Assembly (NCBI GenBank): GCA_027023305.1
Contig: JALVVR010000047.1
Location: forward strand, 32,395 to 96,394
Length of the DNA stretch: 64,000 bases
Direction: 5' to 3'
DNA from: Campylobacterales bacterium
GTDB lineage: Bacteria; Campylobacterota; Campylobacteria; Campylobacterales; QNZT01
Part shown: in pieces, positions 62,272-64,000 of the stretch
Position numbering within the stretch: the stretch's first letter is position 1
Layout of the letters: the number at the start of each line of letters is the position of its first letter
Translations under genes and position numbers: made by a program
Notes under the pieces: model-generated
What the model was told of the DNA's origin: nothing
Database searches by the model: none
The model's input: only the letters and a program-made list of their open reading frames with translations

Positions 62272-63296
62272 AAAAAAAAGCTATGGTAGCCCTAAGTGGA
62301 GGGGTTGATTCTACAATTACTGCATACCTTTTACAAAAAGATGGTTATGATATAGAGGGAGTTTATATGAAACTTCATGATAGTCCAAGCTATCATGAAA
62401 AAAACCTTCAAAATATAGAGATAATAAGTGAGTATTTGGGTATAAAATATCATGTTTTAGACCTACAAGATGAGTTTAAAAAAGAGGTATATACTCCATT
62501 TGTAGAGACTTATAAAAAAGGTGAAACTCCTAATCCTTGTGTGATATGTAATAGAAAGATAAAACTAGGAAAAATGTTAGAGTTTGCTAAAGAAAAAGGA
62601 TTTGACTTTCTTGCAACTGGGCACTATGCAAAGATAGAAAATGGCTCTATCGTGGATCCAAAAGATAAGTTTAAAGATCAAAGTTATTTTTTGTCAAATG
62701 TCAACAAAGAGGTATTAAGCTCTGTTATATTTCCTTTAGGAGACTTGCTAAAAGATGAAGTAAAAGAGATAGCTTCAAAGATAGAAGTACTAGAATCTAT
62801 CGCAAAACAAAAAGAGAGTAGTGAGATATGTTTTGTACCTGATAGCTATCTAGATATTTTAAAAGAGCATTATGATGTAGAAAAAAGAGGAGATGTTATA
62901 GATAGAGATGGAAACATCATAGGACATCACTTTGGGTATATGAACTATACAGTAGGGCAGAGAAAAGGCTTTAGGTTAAAAGTAGCTCACCAGCCTCACT
63001 ATGTTTTAGAGATAATCCCCCAAACAAATCAAATAGTAGTAGGCAAAAAAGAAGAACTTTTAGAAAAAGAGTTTTTTGTAAAAGAGTTAAATCTTTTCGA
63101 TAAACAAAGTGATAGCTTTGAGTGTGAAGTAAAGATAAGATATCGTTTCCCAAAAGTCAAATGCGAAGTTTTCAAACTTCAAAACAATGAAGCAAAAGTA
63201 GTTTTTGAAACTCCACAATCAGATATAACACCTTCACAAGTTGCTGCTTTTTATAAGGATGACAGGGTTATTGGGTCTGCTTTGATAAAAAAGTAG
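62268..63296 (+). CDS. mnmA: tRNA-specific 2-thiouridylase MnmA
   Basis: This 342-residue protein has the PP-loop ALSGGVDSTITAYLL at the N-terminus, NPCVICNRKIKLGKML with the first catalytic Cys, LATGHYAKIENG, and KESSEICFVPD with the second catalytic Cys. The C-terminal beta-barrel includes GQRKGFRLKVAHQPHYVLEI. MnmA thiolates U34 of Lys, Glu and Gln tRNAs, relevant to the tRNA operon in this window. It is the last gene before a non-coding tract. Confidence 0.96.
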   Translation: MKKKAMVALSGGVDSTITAYLLQKDGYDIEGVYMKLHDSPSYHEKNLQNIEIISEYLGIKYHVLDLQDEFKKEVYTPFVETYKKGETPNPCVICNRKIKLGKMLEFAKEKGFDFLATGHYAKIENGSIVDPKDKFKDQSYFLSNVNKEVLSSVIFPLGDLLKDEVKEIASKIEVLESIAKQKESSEICFVPDSYLDILKEHYDVEKRGDVIDRDGNIIGHHFGYMNYTVGQRKGFRLKVAHQPHYVLEIIPQTNQIVVGKKEELLEKEFFVKELNLFDKQSDSFECEVKIRYRFPKVKCEVFKLQNNEAKVVFETPQSDITPSQVAAFYKDDRVIGSALIKK

Positions 63297-63657
63297 TGAA
63301 GGCATTCCATATGCTTAGTGTATTATGTTAGGTTTAGGGTGCAAGTATTTGTTAGGAGGGTTATGGTGCTAAGGATAGTTAGAAGGATTAGTCTTAGCAC
63401 TTTTGCTCCTTTTTTTGGTTTTGGTTATTTTATCATGAGGTGGCTTTGGTGGGTGGTAAAGATTAAACTATTTTCATTTGAGGGTGCGACCCCAAGCTTT
63501 TTCTGTAGAACATTTACCAACCAAAAAAAAAGTCTATCTCTCATGACAAAACAAACATCTTGAAAAAAGAGCTTTGCAAACTCTTTTTTGTTCAACACAA
63601 GTTTAAGAAGTCCAAAAGATTTCTAAAAAGCAAAACTTAGTGCGAATGCCTTCTCAC
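63296..63657. repeat. Gene-free tract bounded by inverted repeats
   Basis: GTGAAGGCATTC (63296-63307) and GAATGCCTTCTCAC (63644-63657) are inverted copies with one extra base. The left half is rich in G and T on the plus strand, the right half in A and C, so each half reads as G/T-rich going inward. The one open frame inside (63318-63563) has an odd composition and no family, so I do not call it a gene. A hairpin terminator lies within. Confidence 0.45.
63563..63589. terminator. Intrinsic terminator-like hairpin
   Basis: AAAAAAGAG (63563-63571) and CTCTTTTTT (63581-63589) pair perfectly around CTTTGCAAA. The stem is symmetrical, with an oligo-T arm on each strand, so it could act in either direction, and on the plus strand would end transcription about 270 bases after mnmA. 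Confidence 0.6.
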
Positions 63658-63797
63658 AACTTTGAAACAAAAACATTTAGAGCAAAAAAACAAACTTGTA
63701 TTGCCCAAAAAAGCCAACTATTAGAGCAAACATTTAAGAGCCAAAAAGCCCTTTGAACTTTAGCCCAAAGTTTATCGAGTATGGCTAACGAGTTAGC

Positions 63798-63926
63798 TAT
63801 AACAAGGCATCGAAGAAGAAATATGCTTACACGGCGAGTTTATCTAACTTTTATATGCTAAAATACACTTCAAATATATCGAACTTGATTATGCTAACTC
63901 GCATATTTCTTGATTCGACCGTTATA
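63798..63926 (+). repeat. attC-like imperfect palindrome
   Basis: TATAACAAGGC...CGAAGAAGAAATATGC (63798-63826) pairs with GCATATTTCTTGATTCGACCGTTATA (63901-63926, positions only) with a few bulges. The ends resemble integron attC R boxes: CTATAAC on the left and GTTATAT on the right, comparable to Vibrio repeats. At 129 bases the size fits. No integrase gene is visible in the window. From 63658 to 64000 no protein-coding frame is apparent. Confidence 0.5.
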
Positions 63927-64000
63927 TCCAAGAGTTCAACTTGAGATAGCTAAGTTTATTACTATGCAAAGCTCTTAAATTCGAGGTTTTAAGCAAAAGA

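Noticed and set aside
63318..63563. Possible 81-residue protein after mnmA
   Set aside because: There is no good ribosome site, the composition is unusual and it lies within an inverted-repeat tract; I see no family resemblance.

Overview
The window is a low-GC (roughly 30% by eye) bacterial chromosome segment that fits the Campylobacterota (Epsilonproteobacteria). This rests on gene order I recognise: aroQ-Xaa-Pro peptidase-folK-flhF-flhG-small membrane protein-fliA-fliM-fliY; flaG-fliD-fliS; ftsE-ftsX-envC-like with trmB and a fibronectin-type-III lipoprotein (FlpA-like); an orphan HsrA-type regulator; a short BioV esterase; and gatB near gpsA. Genus is not resolvable from the sequence alone. 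Nearly all of the DNA is coding, and neighbouring genes often overlap by a few bases.

Layout. 1-5322: a UvrD/Rep helicase cut by the window edge, a LysR regulator, acs and rsmD. 5346-7752: a flagellar filament-cap operon (flaG, fliD, fliS, FliT-like) behind a textbook sigma-28 promoter. 7754-10679: an accessory island with an endonuclease/exonuclease/phosphatase-fold protein and a KAP-type P-loop ATPase, bracketed by matching repeats. 10732-15274: gatB, a voltage-sensor-like K+ channel, a second RCK protein that appears to start at ATT, and gpsA. 15376-16115: flgH with a sigma-54-like promoter. 16177-20964: a two-component system followed by a His-rich small exported protein, an outer-membrane protein and a His-rich beta-propeller lipoprotein. 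21055-30723: rmuC, then a long minus-strand run (aroB, mscS-type channel, mtaB, bioV, mogA, nadE, aminotransferase, lpxK with an apparent ATA start, argB). 30760-37966: cell-division and envelope genes (envC-like, ftsX, ftsE, trmB, FN3 lipoprotein, pseudouridine synthase) and divergent rodA. 37984-44591: hsrA with a tiny coupled membrane protein, a Dabb protein and a Bat/MoxR operon. 44637-49483: an unrecognised gene with a sigma-28-like promoter, a second UvrD-type helicase, thrC and pncC. 49503-50541: eight tRNA genes built as two tandem Lys-Glu-Val-Asp blocks behind a perfect sigma-70 promoter. 50542-55326: a membrane protein, purH, a degenerate nucleotide-sugar-enzyme-like gene with another sigma-28-like promoter, sppA and an amidohydrolase. 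55381-63296: the aroQ-to-fliY operon and mnmA. 63297-64000: about 700 bp without a convincing gene, holding inverted repeats, one of them resembling an integron attC site.

How the parts connect. FliA (59712) is the sigma factor expected to read the promoter at 5346 and possibly those at 44637 and 52584. That would make two unrecognised proteins, a degenerate receiver/GGDEF-like protein and a shrunken PseB/CapD-like protein, members of the flagellar regulon. The strongest candidates for undescribed biology are the repeat-bracketed nuclease/KAP-ATPase island, the two orphan sigma-28-like genes, the His-rich envelope module behind the two-component system, and the attC-like palindrome at the right edge. 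All functional claims are read from sequence motifs without database searches.
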